This document shows positions 46,290-54,420 of a stretch of DNA of 64,000 nucleotides, piece by piece. Source of the stretch: Parabacteroides goldsteinii DSM 19448 = WAL 12034 (lineage in GTDB: Bacteria; Bacteroidota; Bacteroidia; Bacteroidales; Tannerellaceae); contig NZ_KQ033913.1 in NCBI RefSeq assembly GCF_000969835.1, positions 1,765,144-1,829,143 of the forward strand, read 5' to 3'. Every line of letters begins with the position of its first letter. The stretch's first letter is position 1. The notes below the pieces were generated by a model. The model was not told the DNA's origin and searched no databases. It saw only the letters and a program-made list of their open reading frames with translations. The position numbers and the translations under genes are program-made.

Positions 46290-46404
46290 CTCACCCGCGT
46301 GACATCGTCAACCTCACACAGGTGACATCTAAAGACTCACACGGGTGACATCGAGAGCCTCACGCAGGTGAAACCGGAGACCTCACACAGGCAAGACCGG
46401 GAAC
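46290..46404. repeat. five tandem 23-bp repeats before the HU-like gene
   Basis: Five units of exactly 23 bases start at 46290, 46313, 46336, 46359 and 46382. Each opens CTCAC and four contain TCAC-N4-GTGA-type inverted half-sites (for example TCACACAGGTGA). The spacing is close to two helical turns. The array ends about 50 bases before the HU-like ATG, so it may bind a regulator cooperatively. It is not a CRISPR array: the units touch one another with no spacers. Confidence 0.8.
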
Positions 46405-46457
46405 AACTGTATAAGAGAATGAAACAACTTATTATTAATAATTTAAAAATAAAAACA

Positions 46458-46949
46458 ATGGCTAAGTACAAATTAATTAAAAGAACGAACCCGCTGAAAA
46501 AGGATGCACCTCCCAAATGGTATGCAACCCCTAATAGCGAATCCCCGCTGTCGGGCAAGGCGATGACACGTGCTGCCACCGCCAACACTACCATGGCTCC
46601 CATCGAGATGGAAGCCTCGTTGGAACTCCTTGCCAAATTTGTGCCCCAACAGCTTCAGCAGGGGCACACAGTGAAAATTCCTGGTTTAGGAACCTTTCGT
46701 ACCACCTTCAAAAGTGACGGTGTGGAAAATATCAACGATTTCCGGGCAAACAGCATGATCAAGAATGCCCGCATCGTCTTCACCCCCTCAAAAGAGCTGC
46801 GCGAAAGCGTGCTCAATGGCCTCACCTTCGAGGATGGAGGCGTGCTGGAAAATGATATCAGCTACGCTTCTCTGGCCGATTATCGCCTGGCGAAGAGCAC
46901 CCCTCCGGAAGGTGGTGGCGGTGGCGAAGACAGACCAGAAATCGAATAA
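46458..46949 (+). CDS. HU-like (HU-HIG type) DNA-binding protein with DRPEIE tail
   Basis: A 163-residue variant of the HU/IHF fold seen in Bacteroidetes. The start MAKYKLIKRTNPLKKD and the GKAMTRAATAN, VKIPGLGTFRTTF and NARIVFTPSKELRESV segments place it in the histone-like family. After the fold is a glycine-rich linker (GGGGGE) and the tail DRPEIE. The same hexapeptide ends the protein encoded at 62992-63798. The start at 46458 is used because an upstream in-frame ATG (46368) lies within the repeats. Confidence 0.88.
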   Translation: MAKYKLIKRTNPLKKDAPPKWYATPNSESPLSGKAMTRAATANTTMAPIEMEASLELLAKFVPQQLQQGHTVKIPGLGTFRTTFKSDGVENINDFRANSMIKNARIVFTPSKELRESVLNGLTFEDGGVLENDISYASLADYRLAKSTPPEGGGGGEDRPEIE

Positions 46950-46989
46950 AACTCAATGTGTTACTTATTAACGGATAAAACGAACAGTT

Positions 46990-47781
46990 ATGAAAACATG
47001 GATACTACTGCTATTTGCTGGGCTGCTGGGAATGACAACGGCAGAAGCACAAATCTCGTTCTACGGCGAGTGGTGCTACAGCAATGGCGAACTCATCAGT
47101 AAGACGTGGGTGTCGCCCAAAGGTTTGCGGTCGGAAAGCGTTGATAAGCAGACAGGCAAAAAGTTCATAACCCTTTGCCTCCTGGACACAAAGAAAGTGT
47201 ATGCGCTATTCGAAGATAAAAAGACCGGTTTTCTGATTAACGACATCACGAAATTTGCCGGAACCAACCAGATGGTAGGGCTCGATCTTGTTAGCAATGA
47301 ACAAAGTCATACGGAATACCTGGGTGAAGAAGAAGTGGACGGGCGCATGTGCAAAAAATATTACAGTTATCGCACAAGCATTAATAACCTGACAGGGGAG
47401 GCACAGACCGAGAATGCAGGCTTGACATGGATTTACGAACCATTGAAGGCATCCAACTATACAGGTTGCATCGCCGAAAAACCCGGTGGTCAGTACGATA
47501 GATTACAAGTGCTGCGCAACATCCGGCAAGGACCGCAACCCGCCCATCTGTTCGAATTGCCTGAAGGTTACAAAATCACCGAAATGCCCAGCGGTGGAAT
47601 GTTGGAACTATTCTCGGGAAAATCGCGCCAGGAGAGCCAAAAAAACTTCGACGATACCCGCGACGCTTTCCAGAAAAAAGCCGAAGAAATAAAATCCATC
47701 AACGAAGGTTCGGACAAGAGCCCGGAAGAAAAGATTAAGGCATTGCTCGAAATGTTCGGTGCCGGACAGAAAAAGAAATAA
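46990..47781 (+). CDS. secreted protein, LolA/DUF4412-like
   Basis: A 263-residue exported protein with a signal peptide (MKTWILLLFAGLLGMTTAEA, cut before QISFYGEW). The body resembles lipoprotein-carrier-like beta folds: short strands with VSPKGLRSESVDKQTGK, YLGEEEVDGRMCKKYYSYRT and a C-terminal lysine/glutamate-rich tail ending GAGQKKK. Its partner and role are unknown; it lies in a co-directional run of envelope proteins. Confidence 0.55.
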   Translation: MKTWILLLFAGLLGMTTAEAQISFYGEWCYSNGELISKTWVSPKGLRSESVDKQTGKKFITLCLLDTKKVYALFEDKKTGFLINDITKFAGTNQMVGLDLVSNEQSHTEYLGEEEVDGRMCKKYYSYRTSINNLTGEAQTENAGLTWIYEPLKASNYTGCIAEKPGGQYDRLQVLRNIRQGPQPAHLFELPEGYKITEMPSGGMLELFSGKSRQESQKNFDDTRDAFQKKAEEIKSINEGSDKSPEEKIKALLEMFGAGQKKK

Positions 47782-47805
47782 ACAACCATAAGAAACAATC
47801 GCTAC

Positions 47806-49251
47806 ATGAAACCAATATACTCCCGCCGGAATTTTCTGAAGGCATGTGGCCTAGCAACAGCCGCACTGTGCTCGGATGCCCTCCGGTCTGCCACGATAAA
47901 AGTAGCAAGTCCGGAAGTGGAGTATGTATTGCGTGGAGGACAAACCTATATCGACGGACGATGGTGTAGCTGCGACATCGGCATAACTCCTAGAGGCAGA
48001 CTGGTAGTGAGCAAGTCTCCTATCCCTTGCCATTATGTGATCAACGTGAGCGGAAGAGTCGTCTCTCCCGGCTTTATCGATATCCTGGCCGACAATTCCG
48101 CTAATCCCGAAAGGACTTTCCTCACATTCGAAAAATACAAACTGGGCGACGGTGTCGCAACAGCCCTGCAAATGCACGGCGGAGCAACACATGCAGGCGA
48201 TTATTACCGTCATTTCAGCCGGGAAAAACACTACGTCAACTGGGGTGTTTCCACTAAAGTAATGAACCTCCGGTATAAATATCCGGTATTGGCAAGTCGC
48301 CTGAAAGCCATCGAAAGCAGCCTGGAAGAAGGCGCACTGGGCATCTCCCACAGCCCGGAATATCACCCGGACACAACCAGGGAAGAGCTCCTGGCCTATG
48401 CCCATCTCGCCCGGAAATACGAACGGCCGCTTTTCCTGCACACACGTTATTCCTGCCGCGATAAAGAATTGCTGGGAGTAGACGAAGCGATCCGGCTGTC
48501 GCACTTGACAGGGTGCAGAGTACATATCGACCACCTCAACTCGACAGGCGGCACCTTCCACATGCCCGAGGCATTGAAACGTATCCGCGAAGCCCGTACC
48601 AGCGGACTGGAAATCACGACATGCGTATACCCCAGTTCCTATTGGGCCACTTATCTCCATTCTTCCCGCTTCACCGAGGGCTGGCAGGAACGTTACCAAA
48701 TAACCTACTCCGACCTCGAAATCGTCGGGACCGGCGAACGGCTGACGGAAGAAAGCTTCAACCGCTACCGCAGCCAAGCCGGCGTACTGGTTGCCGTCCG
48801 CCCCGGTGTCCAGCCGATGGAGACAACTGTCAGGCTGGCCCTCCGGGAAGACTTCTGCGTGATCGGCTCCGACGGCGGCATCGAAAAAGAACGGTGCGCC
48901 AACAACCATCCCCGCGGTGCAAACTGCTTCGCCTCCGCTATCCGTTATGCGCTGGACGAACGTATCCCGCTGGAAAAGATACTCAACAAGATGACTACCC
49001 GCTCCGCCCGGATCATCGGTTTCCCGATGCGCGGACGCGGCGAACTACGAAACGGATACATCGCCGACCTGACGGTATTCAACCCCGAAACGATCCGAGG
49101 ACGGGCAACGAATGCCAACCCCTGCCAATTCTCCGAAGGAATAGAACTGGTCATCGTAAACGGAAAAATCGCTTTCGACAGGCACAGGCCGACCGGAGAA
49201 ATGAATGGTACAGATATCAAATATGAATCGATAACGCAACTTTATTATTAA
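47806..49251 (+). CDS. amidohydrolase, D-aminoacylase-like, lacking the first metal HxH
   Basis: A 481-residue amidohydrolase with a twin-arginine signal (SRRNFLKACG near residue 6). It has the usual beta-sandwich start and barrel segments: FLHTRYS, VHIDHLNSTGG (metal histidines), IGSDGG and a C-terminal GYIADLTVFNPE. Most family members have HxH right after PGFID; here the sequence is PGFIDILADNS, so the first metal pair is absent. It may use one metal or have lost classical activity. Substrate could be an N-acyl D-amino acid. It sits among secreted proteins. Confidence 0.75.
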   Translation: MKPIYSRRNFLKACGLATAALCSDALRSATIKVASPEVEYVLRGGQTYIDGRWCSCDIGITPRGRLVVSKSPIPCHYVINVSGRVVSPGFIDILADNSANPERTFLTFEKYKLGDGVATALQMHGGATHAGDYYRHFSREKHYVNWGVSTKVMNLRYKYPVLASRLKAIESSLEEGALGISHSPEYHPDTTREELLAYAHLARKYERPLFLHTRYSCRDKELLGVDEAIRLSHLTGCRVHIDHLNSTGGTFHMPEALKRIREARTSGLEITTCVYPSSYWATYLHSSRFTEGWQERYQITYSDLEIVGTGERLTEESFNRYRSQAGVLVAVRPGVQPMETTVRLALREDFCVIGSDGGIEKERCANNHPRGANCFASAIRYALDERIPLEKILNKMTTRSARIIGFPMRGRGELRNGYIADLTVFNPETIRGRATNANPCQFSEGIELVIVNGKIAFDRHRPTGEMNGTDIKYESITQLYY

Positions 49252-49270
49252 TCACTAACATATCAAGCGT

Positions 49271-49942
49271 ATGAAAACACATCTGAAAACATTACTGCTA
49301 ATCGCCATCTCCCTGATGGCAACTGTGGGGCTGAACGCCCAGGAACCCTTCTTCTTCACTAAGGACGGATTGAAGATCACCCTGGCCGAAAAAGACGGCA
49401 AAGGAAAGATCAACGGTTACAGCCAAAGCACCGTCGTTAGCGTGGAAGGCGAACCCTCTAACTGCACCGTCGTCTACAAAACGATGGTGATGGACAACAA
49501 GAAAAAACCGTTGCTGAACGAAGAGATGGACATGAAAATCTACATCAAAGACGGTGTCGTCACGTTCGACCCGACTTCGCTGGCCGGCAAGCTGATGGAA
49601 GGCATGACTGTGAGCGGCGATAACCTGATACTACCCGCCGACGTTGCTGTGGGCGACGTATTGAAAGATTACACCATCACCGTCAACATCGGTGCCATGA
49701 AAACGACAACCGCTACCTCCGATATCAAAGTGACGGGCGAAGAAACGCTCGATATCGGCGGAACCTCCATCGACTGCCTGATCGTCGAAAGCACCGTCCT
49801 CTCGAAAGTGATCGGCATCAAGCAGCAGATGAAGCAGAAAGTATGGTACGGCCGCGGCATCGGTCCCGTGAAAACGGAAACTTACAACAAGAAAGGCAAG
49901 CTGATGTCCGTACAGGAAATAGTAGAAATAGAAGGCTTTTAA
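49271..49942 (+). CDS. secreted TapB/DUF3108-like protein
   Basis: A 223-residue exported protein with a signal peptide (residues 1-24, cut before QEPFFF) and a predominantly beta body: KIYIKDGVVTFD, EETLDIGGTSIDCLIVESTV and KQKVWYGRGIGPVKTETYNKKGK. The last segment matches the pattern of DUF3108/TapB-like proteins, in which a strand pair near the C-terminus reads W(Y/F)xxxxGPVKTE. Role unknown, probably an envelope or surface protein. Confidence 0.55.
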   Translation: MKTHLKTLLLIAISLMATVGLNAQEPFFFTKDGLKITLAEKDGKGKINGYSQSTVVSVEGEPSNCTVVYKTMVMDNKKKPLLNEEMDMKIYIKDGVVTFDPTSLAGKLMEGMTVSGDNLILPADVAVGDVLKDYTITVNIGAMKTTTATSDIKVTGEETLDIGGTSIDCLIVESTVLSKVIGIKQQMKQKVWYGRGIGPVKTETYNKKGKLMSVQEIVEIEGF

Positions 49943-49963
49943 ACCCTAAAAAACAAACGCATC

Positions 49964-50335
49964 ATGAAAAAGACAATCGTAGCACTTATGTGCATTGTAA
50001 GCCTCGTGATAATGACGGCTTGCGGAGGTTCACCCGTTGACAAATCCTTGAAGAAAATCGACACCGCCATCGAAAAGCTGGAAAAAGCAAATAAGAAAGG
50101 CGAGAAACTGAGCAAGGAAGACATGGAACAGATAGGCAAAGACCTGGAAGAACCGCTGAAAGTATTGAATGAAGCACTGGAAAACGACGAAATCGGCGGT
50201 GTAACAAAACTGAAAATCGTCGCCAAGGTGTCGAAGCTGTCCATCCTCGCCATCAGCGCAGGGCTAAAAGATCTCGACCTGAACGAGCTGATGAAGGATG
50301 CCAAGAAAACAGCTCCGGAGGAGAAAAAAGAGTAA
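49964..50335 (+). CDS. small helical lipoprotein
   Basis: A 123-residue lipoprotein. The signal ends at IMTACGG, so the cysteine at about residue 20 would be lipidated. The mature part is charged and helical (AIEKLEKANKKGEKLSKEDMEQ), with no recognised domain. It is co-directional with the flanking exported protein genes. Confidence 0.65.
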   Translation: MKKTIVALMCIVSLVIMTACGGSPVDKSLKKIDTAIEKLEKANKKGEKLSKEDMEQIGKDLEEPLKVLNEALENDEIGGVTKLKIVAKVSKLSILAISAGLKDLDLNELMKDAKKTAPEEKKE

Positions 50336-50354
50336 CGAACCAAACAACAATAAC

Positions 50355-50855
50355 ATGTCAAACATCATCGACGGAATAGTGAAAGGATTGTCGGGCTTTA
50401 TGCCGCAAGACGATCCGGATGTGAAAATATTCAATGCACAAAGTGAATTGAAAGAACTTGCCGGTAAAGAAGAGAAGGTCTATGCCCGTCTCGGCCGGCA
50501 AGTATATGAAACCGATGGAGGCAAAAGCTATCCGGAGATAAAGACTGAACTCGACCAGCTTGCCGCCAACCGGCAGGCTGCAGAGGAACGCCTGAAAGCT
50601 GCACGCGAAGAAAAGATAGCCCGCGAACGTGCCAAGGAGGAAGAACGTGCCCGTCGCGAAGCCGAAGAAGTCGCCCACAGCTGCCCGAATTGCGGAGCCT
50701 ACAACCCCGAAGGAACCAACTTCTGCCAGGATTGCGGTACACGCCTCGCTCCACCGGCACAAGCTCCTGCCGCCAAACGCTTCTGTTCCAATTGCGGAGC
50801 CGAAGTAGCAGCGGGACACCGTTTCTGTAGCAATTGCGGAACGAATGTCGGTTAA
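50355..50855 (+). CDS. coiled-coil protein with two zinc ribbons
   Basis: A 166-residue cytoplasmic protein. An N-terminal helical segment and coiled coil (about residues 30-110, ending in EKIARERAKEEERARREAEE) is followed by two zinc ribbons: CPNCGAYNPEGTNFCQDCG and FCSNCGAEVAAGHRFCSNCG. The start at 50355 is favoured over one at 50298 that lies within the previous gene. It begins a set of four genes here that encode zinc-ribbon proteins. Confidence 0.75.
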   Translation: MSNIIDGIVKGLSGFMPQDDPDVKIFNAQSELKELAGKEEKVYARLGRQVYETDGGKSYPEIKTELDQLAANRQAAEERLKAAREEKIARERAKEEERARREAEEVAHSCPNCGAYNPEGTNFCQDCGTRLAPPAQAPAAKRFCSNCGAEVAAGHRFCSNCGTNVG

Positions 50856-50895
50856 ACTTGATCTATCTTTATTTAACAATTAAAAAACAAACAAT

Positions 50896-51462
50896 ATGGC
50901 ATTTTGTACTTTTTGCGGAACACAAGTCCCCGACGACATCAAATTCTGCACCTCGTGCGGAAAACCGATGGGAATAACGGTGAAAGTCCCTACCCAGCCT
51001 GTACAGCCCGTGCAGCAGGTGCAGCCCCAAGCTCCGTCGCCACCGCCCCAACCGCAGCAGGCTCCCTCTGTTTATGCGCAACCGCAGACCGCACCACCGC
51101 CTCAACAGGCTTACACGGTACCACCTGCACAGCCATACGCAGCCCAGCCCTATGCGGCGCAACCGTATGCACCGGCTCCCGACCCGAACGCCCTGCCCCC
51201 GGGCAGCAAGTACGAACCGATCACGACCGGCGGATTTATCGGCATCATGTTGCTGATGATGCTACCCATCGTCAACCTGATCCTGCTCCTTGTATGGGCA
51301 TGCGGCGGTTGCCGGAAAGTGAATAAGACGAACTTCGCCCGTGCCATGCTTATCATCATGCTGATAAGCGCGGTTCTTTCGGGCATCATCTTCCTTATTT
51401 TCGGAAGCATGTTCGGTTCCGGTCTCAGTGACATTACAGATACACTCAAATCGCTCGAATAA
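50896..51462 (+). CDS. zinc-ribbon membrane protein, proline/glutamine-rich
   Basis: A 188-residue protein. It starts with one zinc ribbon (FCTFCGTQVPDDIKFCTSCG), then a long proline/glutamine linker (about 35-100), then two membrane helices (about 112-135 and 150-172). The ribbon would be cytoplasmic, anchored to the inner membrane. Function unknown. Confidence 0.7.
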   Translation: MAFCTFCGTQVPDDIKFCTSCGKPMGITVKVPTQPVQPVQQVQPQAPSPPPQPQQAPSVYAQPQTAPPPQQAYTVPPAQPYAAQPYAAQPYAPAPDPNALPPGSKYEPITTGGFIGIMLLMMLPIVNLILLLVWACGGCRKVNKTNFARAMLIIMLISAVLSGIIFLIFGSMFGSGLSDITDTLKSLE

Positions 51463-51508
51463 ATAACAGTAAGAAACAAAACAACTAAAATTAAAGGAGG
51501 AAATAATT

Positions 51509-52093
51509 ATGGCATTCTGTGGAAAATGTGGACAACAAGTAAACGACGGAGTTAAATTCTGTCCGGCCTGCGGCGCACCGATGGCGGCAGTCGCTCCTAC
51601 TCAGGAAACACCGCCCCAGCCGGCGGCGGCTCCGCAACAACAGTATCAACAGCCCCAACCGGTACAGCAACCACCCCAGGCCCAGCAACCCCAACCGGCT
51701 GCCGGCGATACCTTCTCGAACCTGAACAACACGGCCGACAGCACGGCCCAGTTCGATCCCAGAGACATCGAACAGCACAAAGGCATGTCGATCCTGGCCT
51801 ATTTCGGCCCGCTGGTTCTTATTCCGATATTGGCGGCCAAAGACTCGCCTTTTGCCCGATATCATTCCAACCAGGGTTTGCTGCTTTGCATCGCATGTAT
51901 CATATATGGTATAGCGTACAGCATTCTGAGCGGCGTGATCCTCGCTATCTCATGGCGACTCTATTTTGTGGTGAGCATCATCGGTCTTATCGGTTTCGTA
52001 TTTGCCGTGCTGGCCGTGATCGGAATTCTCAATGCCGTGAACGGTCGAGCCAAAGAGCTCCCGCTTATCGGAAAATACCGCTTATTAAAATAG
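51509..52093 (+). CDS. zinc-ribbon membrane protein with DUF4870-like domain
   Basis: A 194-residue protein. One N-terminal zinc ribbon (FCGKCGQQVNDGVKFCPACG), a proline/glutamine linker, then three hydrophobic helices (about 98-112, 128-150 and 154-180) with the FARYHSNQGLLLCI motif that is typical of DUF4870-type membrane proteins. A GGAGG ribosome binding site precedes the ATG. It resembles its upstream neighbour in plan. Confidence 0.75.
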   Translation: MAFCGKCGQQVNDGVKFCPACGAPMAAVAPTQETPPQPAAAPQQQYQQPQPVQQPPQAQQPQPAAGDTFSNLNNTADSTAQFDPRDIEQHKGMSILAYFGPLVLIPILAAKDSPFARYHSNQGLLLCIACIIYGIAYSILSGVILAISWRLYFVVSIIGLIGFVFAVLAVIGILNAVNGRAKELPLIGKYRLLK

Positions 52094-52118
52094 TATTCAT
52101 CTCTAATAATTTACTCTT

Positions 52119-53072
52119 ATGAAACAGATTATACTTATGGCAGCTACTGCCCTGTTCGCCTCAACCAACCTGATGGCACAAAACACATCGGTTTCACTGC
52201 GTAGTGCATTCGATCTTCTGGCGTTCCTTACCGCTTCGCCGGACAGCACCATCCATTACGATGAAAACGACAAAAAGAGTACAAAAGAAGAAAACGTATT
52301 CAATGACAAGAACTTCGTCACCCAGACCAATCATTATACCTGGGAGGAAGCGACAAGCAGCTGGAAAACGGCCGGTAAAACCGTCAACACGCTCGACAGT
52401 AAAGGACGTACAACAACGGCTATCGGTTATTCTGCCGACGGAACGGAAACCGACAAGACAGATATGACCTACGAAAATGATCATATTTACCCGAAAATGA
52501 TTACCAGTTTTACCAGGGAAGGCGGTAGCTGGAAACAGGAAGGCATTGTAAATATAACTAACGTAAAGGTCAACTCCGCAGGTATGCCTACTTTACTCGA
52601 ACTCTCAACTACAGCGGAAGGAATGACTTTCAATATGAAAATGGGAATGACTTACGACGGAGATATCAGCATGACCAAAATGTCAACCGATATGATGGGC
52701 TCCTGGGCTGTAATGTCAGAAATGAAAAGCGAAATAGTTGACAAAGGCAACCCGGTAATCTCCAAAAGCTGGGGGAAAACCTATTTCCCAATAGCCACCG
52801 ACTGGCAATACGATGGCAAAGATTACGCCTACTACTCCAGTCACCAACCGGGCAATCCTTCCGGCAACGAAACCATCACTGCCGAAAAACCCGAATGGCG
52901 ACTAAACGGAACCATCCTCGAAGTCCCGGCAGCCGAAAACGGTATCGAGATATTTGCTATCGTCGGACGGCTGGTAAAGAAAAGTTCCACATCTACAATA
53001 GATGTTTCAACACTCTCACCGGGCGTTTATATCGTGAAAACGGATAAAGGTTCCTTCAAGATCAGGTTCTAA
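52119..53072 (+). CDS. secreted protein with type IX secretion sorting tail
   Basis: A 317-residue protein with a signal peptide (residues 1-20, cut after LMA before QNTS) and beta-rich body. The C-terminal about 70 residues look like a Por/type IX secretion sorting domain: EIFAIVGRLVKKSSTS and DVSTLSPGVYIVKTDKGSFKIRF-like ending (about residues 285-317). That would send the protein to the surface or outside medium if the secretion system is present. No enzyme motif is seen. Confidence 0.7.
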   Translation: MKQIILMAATALFASTNLMAQNTSVSLRSAFDLLAFLTASPDSTIHYDENDKKSTKEENVFNDKNFVTQTNHYTWEEATSSWKTAGKTVNTLDSKGRTTTAIGYSADGTETDKTDMTYENDHIYPKMITSFTREGGSWKQEGIVNITNVKVNSAGMPTLLELSTTAEGMTFNMKMGMTYDGDISMTKMSTDMMGSWAVMSEMKSEIVDKGNPVISKSWGKTYFPIATDWQYDGKDYAYYSSHQPGNPSGNETITAEKPEWRLNGTILEVPAAENGIEIFAIVGRLVKKSSTSTIDVSTLSPGVYIVKTDKGSFKIRF

Positions 53073-53090
53073 CATTAATACCTATTGGTT

Positions 53091-54182
53091 ATGACAGCAA
53101 AAGAAGTTTTTTCAAAGACACTGCAATTCGGCTGGATCAAGCTGGGGCTGCGATTGCTCAATATCCTGATAGCCGTCGTTCTGTTCGCCATCATGATGGG
53201 TATCGCCGTCCTGTTCGATAGTGGAGGAGTCGGCGCAATCATGTTCATTATCTGGCTGAGTCTGATCGGGATAGTGAATTTCTTCCTCAACCATTACATC
53301 GGCTATCTGGTGAAAGCCGGGCATGTAGCCGTAATAACGATAGCCTTTCAAACAGGGCAAGTCCCTGCCAACCCGTTTGAAACCGGAAAGACGATGGTGA
53401 AGGAACGCTTCGGTACCTCCAACGTATACTTCGCACTCGACAAACTGGTAGCCGGTTCCGTCAAACAACTGCAACGTACCCTGGGGCGTATCACCGACGG
53501 ACTGCTCGGAGCACTGCCGGGAGCCGATGGCGTAAAAAGCCTCATGAATATGTTTCTGGATATCTCCCTCGGCTACGTCGATGAATGTTGCCTGGGATAT
53601 ACCTTCGCCCATCCGGAACAGAATGCCTATAAATTGGCCGCCGACGGTGTGGTTATCTATTTCAAGAACTGGAAGACACTGTTGAAAGACGCAGCGAAGA
53701 CAACCGGTGTGGTTATCCTTTCATTCGTGGCAGTAACGCTGGTGGCATTCGTCCTCTTCGGCGGGCTGTTCCGTCTATTTGGATGGAGCGGATTTATGGC
53801 TTTCATTATCTCCTTGCTGTTCGCTTATACGGTAAAATATGCTTTTATCGACAGCTGGATACTGGTAAAAATGATGAGCAGCTATATGCAGGTAGCTCCG
53901 ACCACCCAAATCACCTTCGACCTCTACGGCAAGTTGTGCAACCTGTCGAAAAAGTTCAAAGAACTGTTTAACAAAGGCACGAGCGAACCGCAACCGGCTT
54001 ATGCGGGACAAGCGTCCGGCTATGGTGAACAACAATCTCCAGCAGAAATACCACAGGCAGCCGCTCCCTCTTACGATCCGCCTGCCCCCGTTTCAGCCGC
54101 TCCCCGCTTCTGCCCTTCCTGTGGCAAAGCGTTGGAACCAAAAAAAGTCTTCTGTGGTAATTGCGGGACACGGTTCGGATAG
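53091..54182 (+). CDS. membrane protein with C-terminal zinc ribbon
   Basis: A 363-residue protein that reverses the plan of the preceding two: membrane helices first (about residues 15-75 and 205-265), a proline-rich linker, and a zinc ribbon at the end (FCPSCGKALEPKKVFCGNCG). The ATG at 53091 is preferred to a TTG at 53085. It closes the zinc-ribbon set and is followed by a strong hairpin. Role unknown. Confidence 0.7.
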   Translation: MTAKEVFSKTLQFGWIKLGLRLLNILIAVVLFAIMMGIAVLFDSGGVGAIMFIIWLSLIGIVNFFLNHYIGYLVKAGHVAVITIAFQTGQVPANPFETGKTMVKERFGTSNVYFALDKLVAGSVKQLQRTLGRITDGLLGALPGADGVKSLMNMFLDISLGYVDECCLGYTFAHPEQNAYKLAADGVVIYFKNWKTLLKDAAKTTGVVILSFVAVTLVAFVLFGGLFRLFGWSGFMAFIISLLFAYTVKYAFIDSWILVKMMSSYMQVAPTTQITFDLYGKLCNLSKKFKELFNKGTSEPQPAYAGQASGYGEQQSPAEIPQAAAPSYDPPAPVSAAPRFCPSCGKALEPKKVFCGNCGTRFG

Positions 54183-54213
54183 TAATAAAAAAACTAACTG
54201 ACTTATAGCTATT

Positions 54214-54265
54214 CACAGCAAAAACGACTGGAAGTCCTCTGTTGGCTCCAGTCGTTTTTGCTGTG
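54214..54265. terminator. terminator after the zinc-ribbon series
   Basis: A perfect 19-base stem (54214-54232 with 54247-54265) that ends the rightward series. Confidence 0.85.
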
Positions 54266-54358
54266 ACAACTTGGCATAAAACATAGAACTATCCATTAAC
54301 AATATCATTTTACAAAGGAAAAAAGTCAAAATTAAAACCCTTTCAATATCCAATATCC

Positions 54359-54366
54359 TAATTTTG
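54359..54366 (+). promoter_or_regulatory. -7 promoter element of the rhamnosidase gene
   Basis: TAATTTTG fits TAnnTTTG, about 55 bases before the ATG at 54421. Confidence 0.5.
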
Positions 54367-54420
54367 TGAAACTAAGGAAGATGTATTATCCCTGTTCTAT
54401 ACAGACTTAACTTAATTCGA

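Noticed and set aside
46290..46404. CRISPR array
   Set aside because: The 23-bp units are contiguous with no unique spacers, and there are no cas genes nearby.
47851..48909. Long leftward open frame (352 codons) opposite the amidohydrolase gene
   Set aside because: It lies wholly antisense to a gene with clear family motifs, has no promoter or family resemblance, and is expected from the GC-rich codon use.
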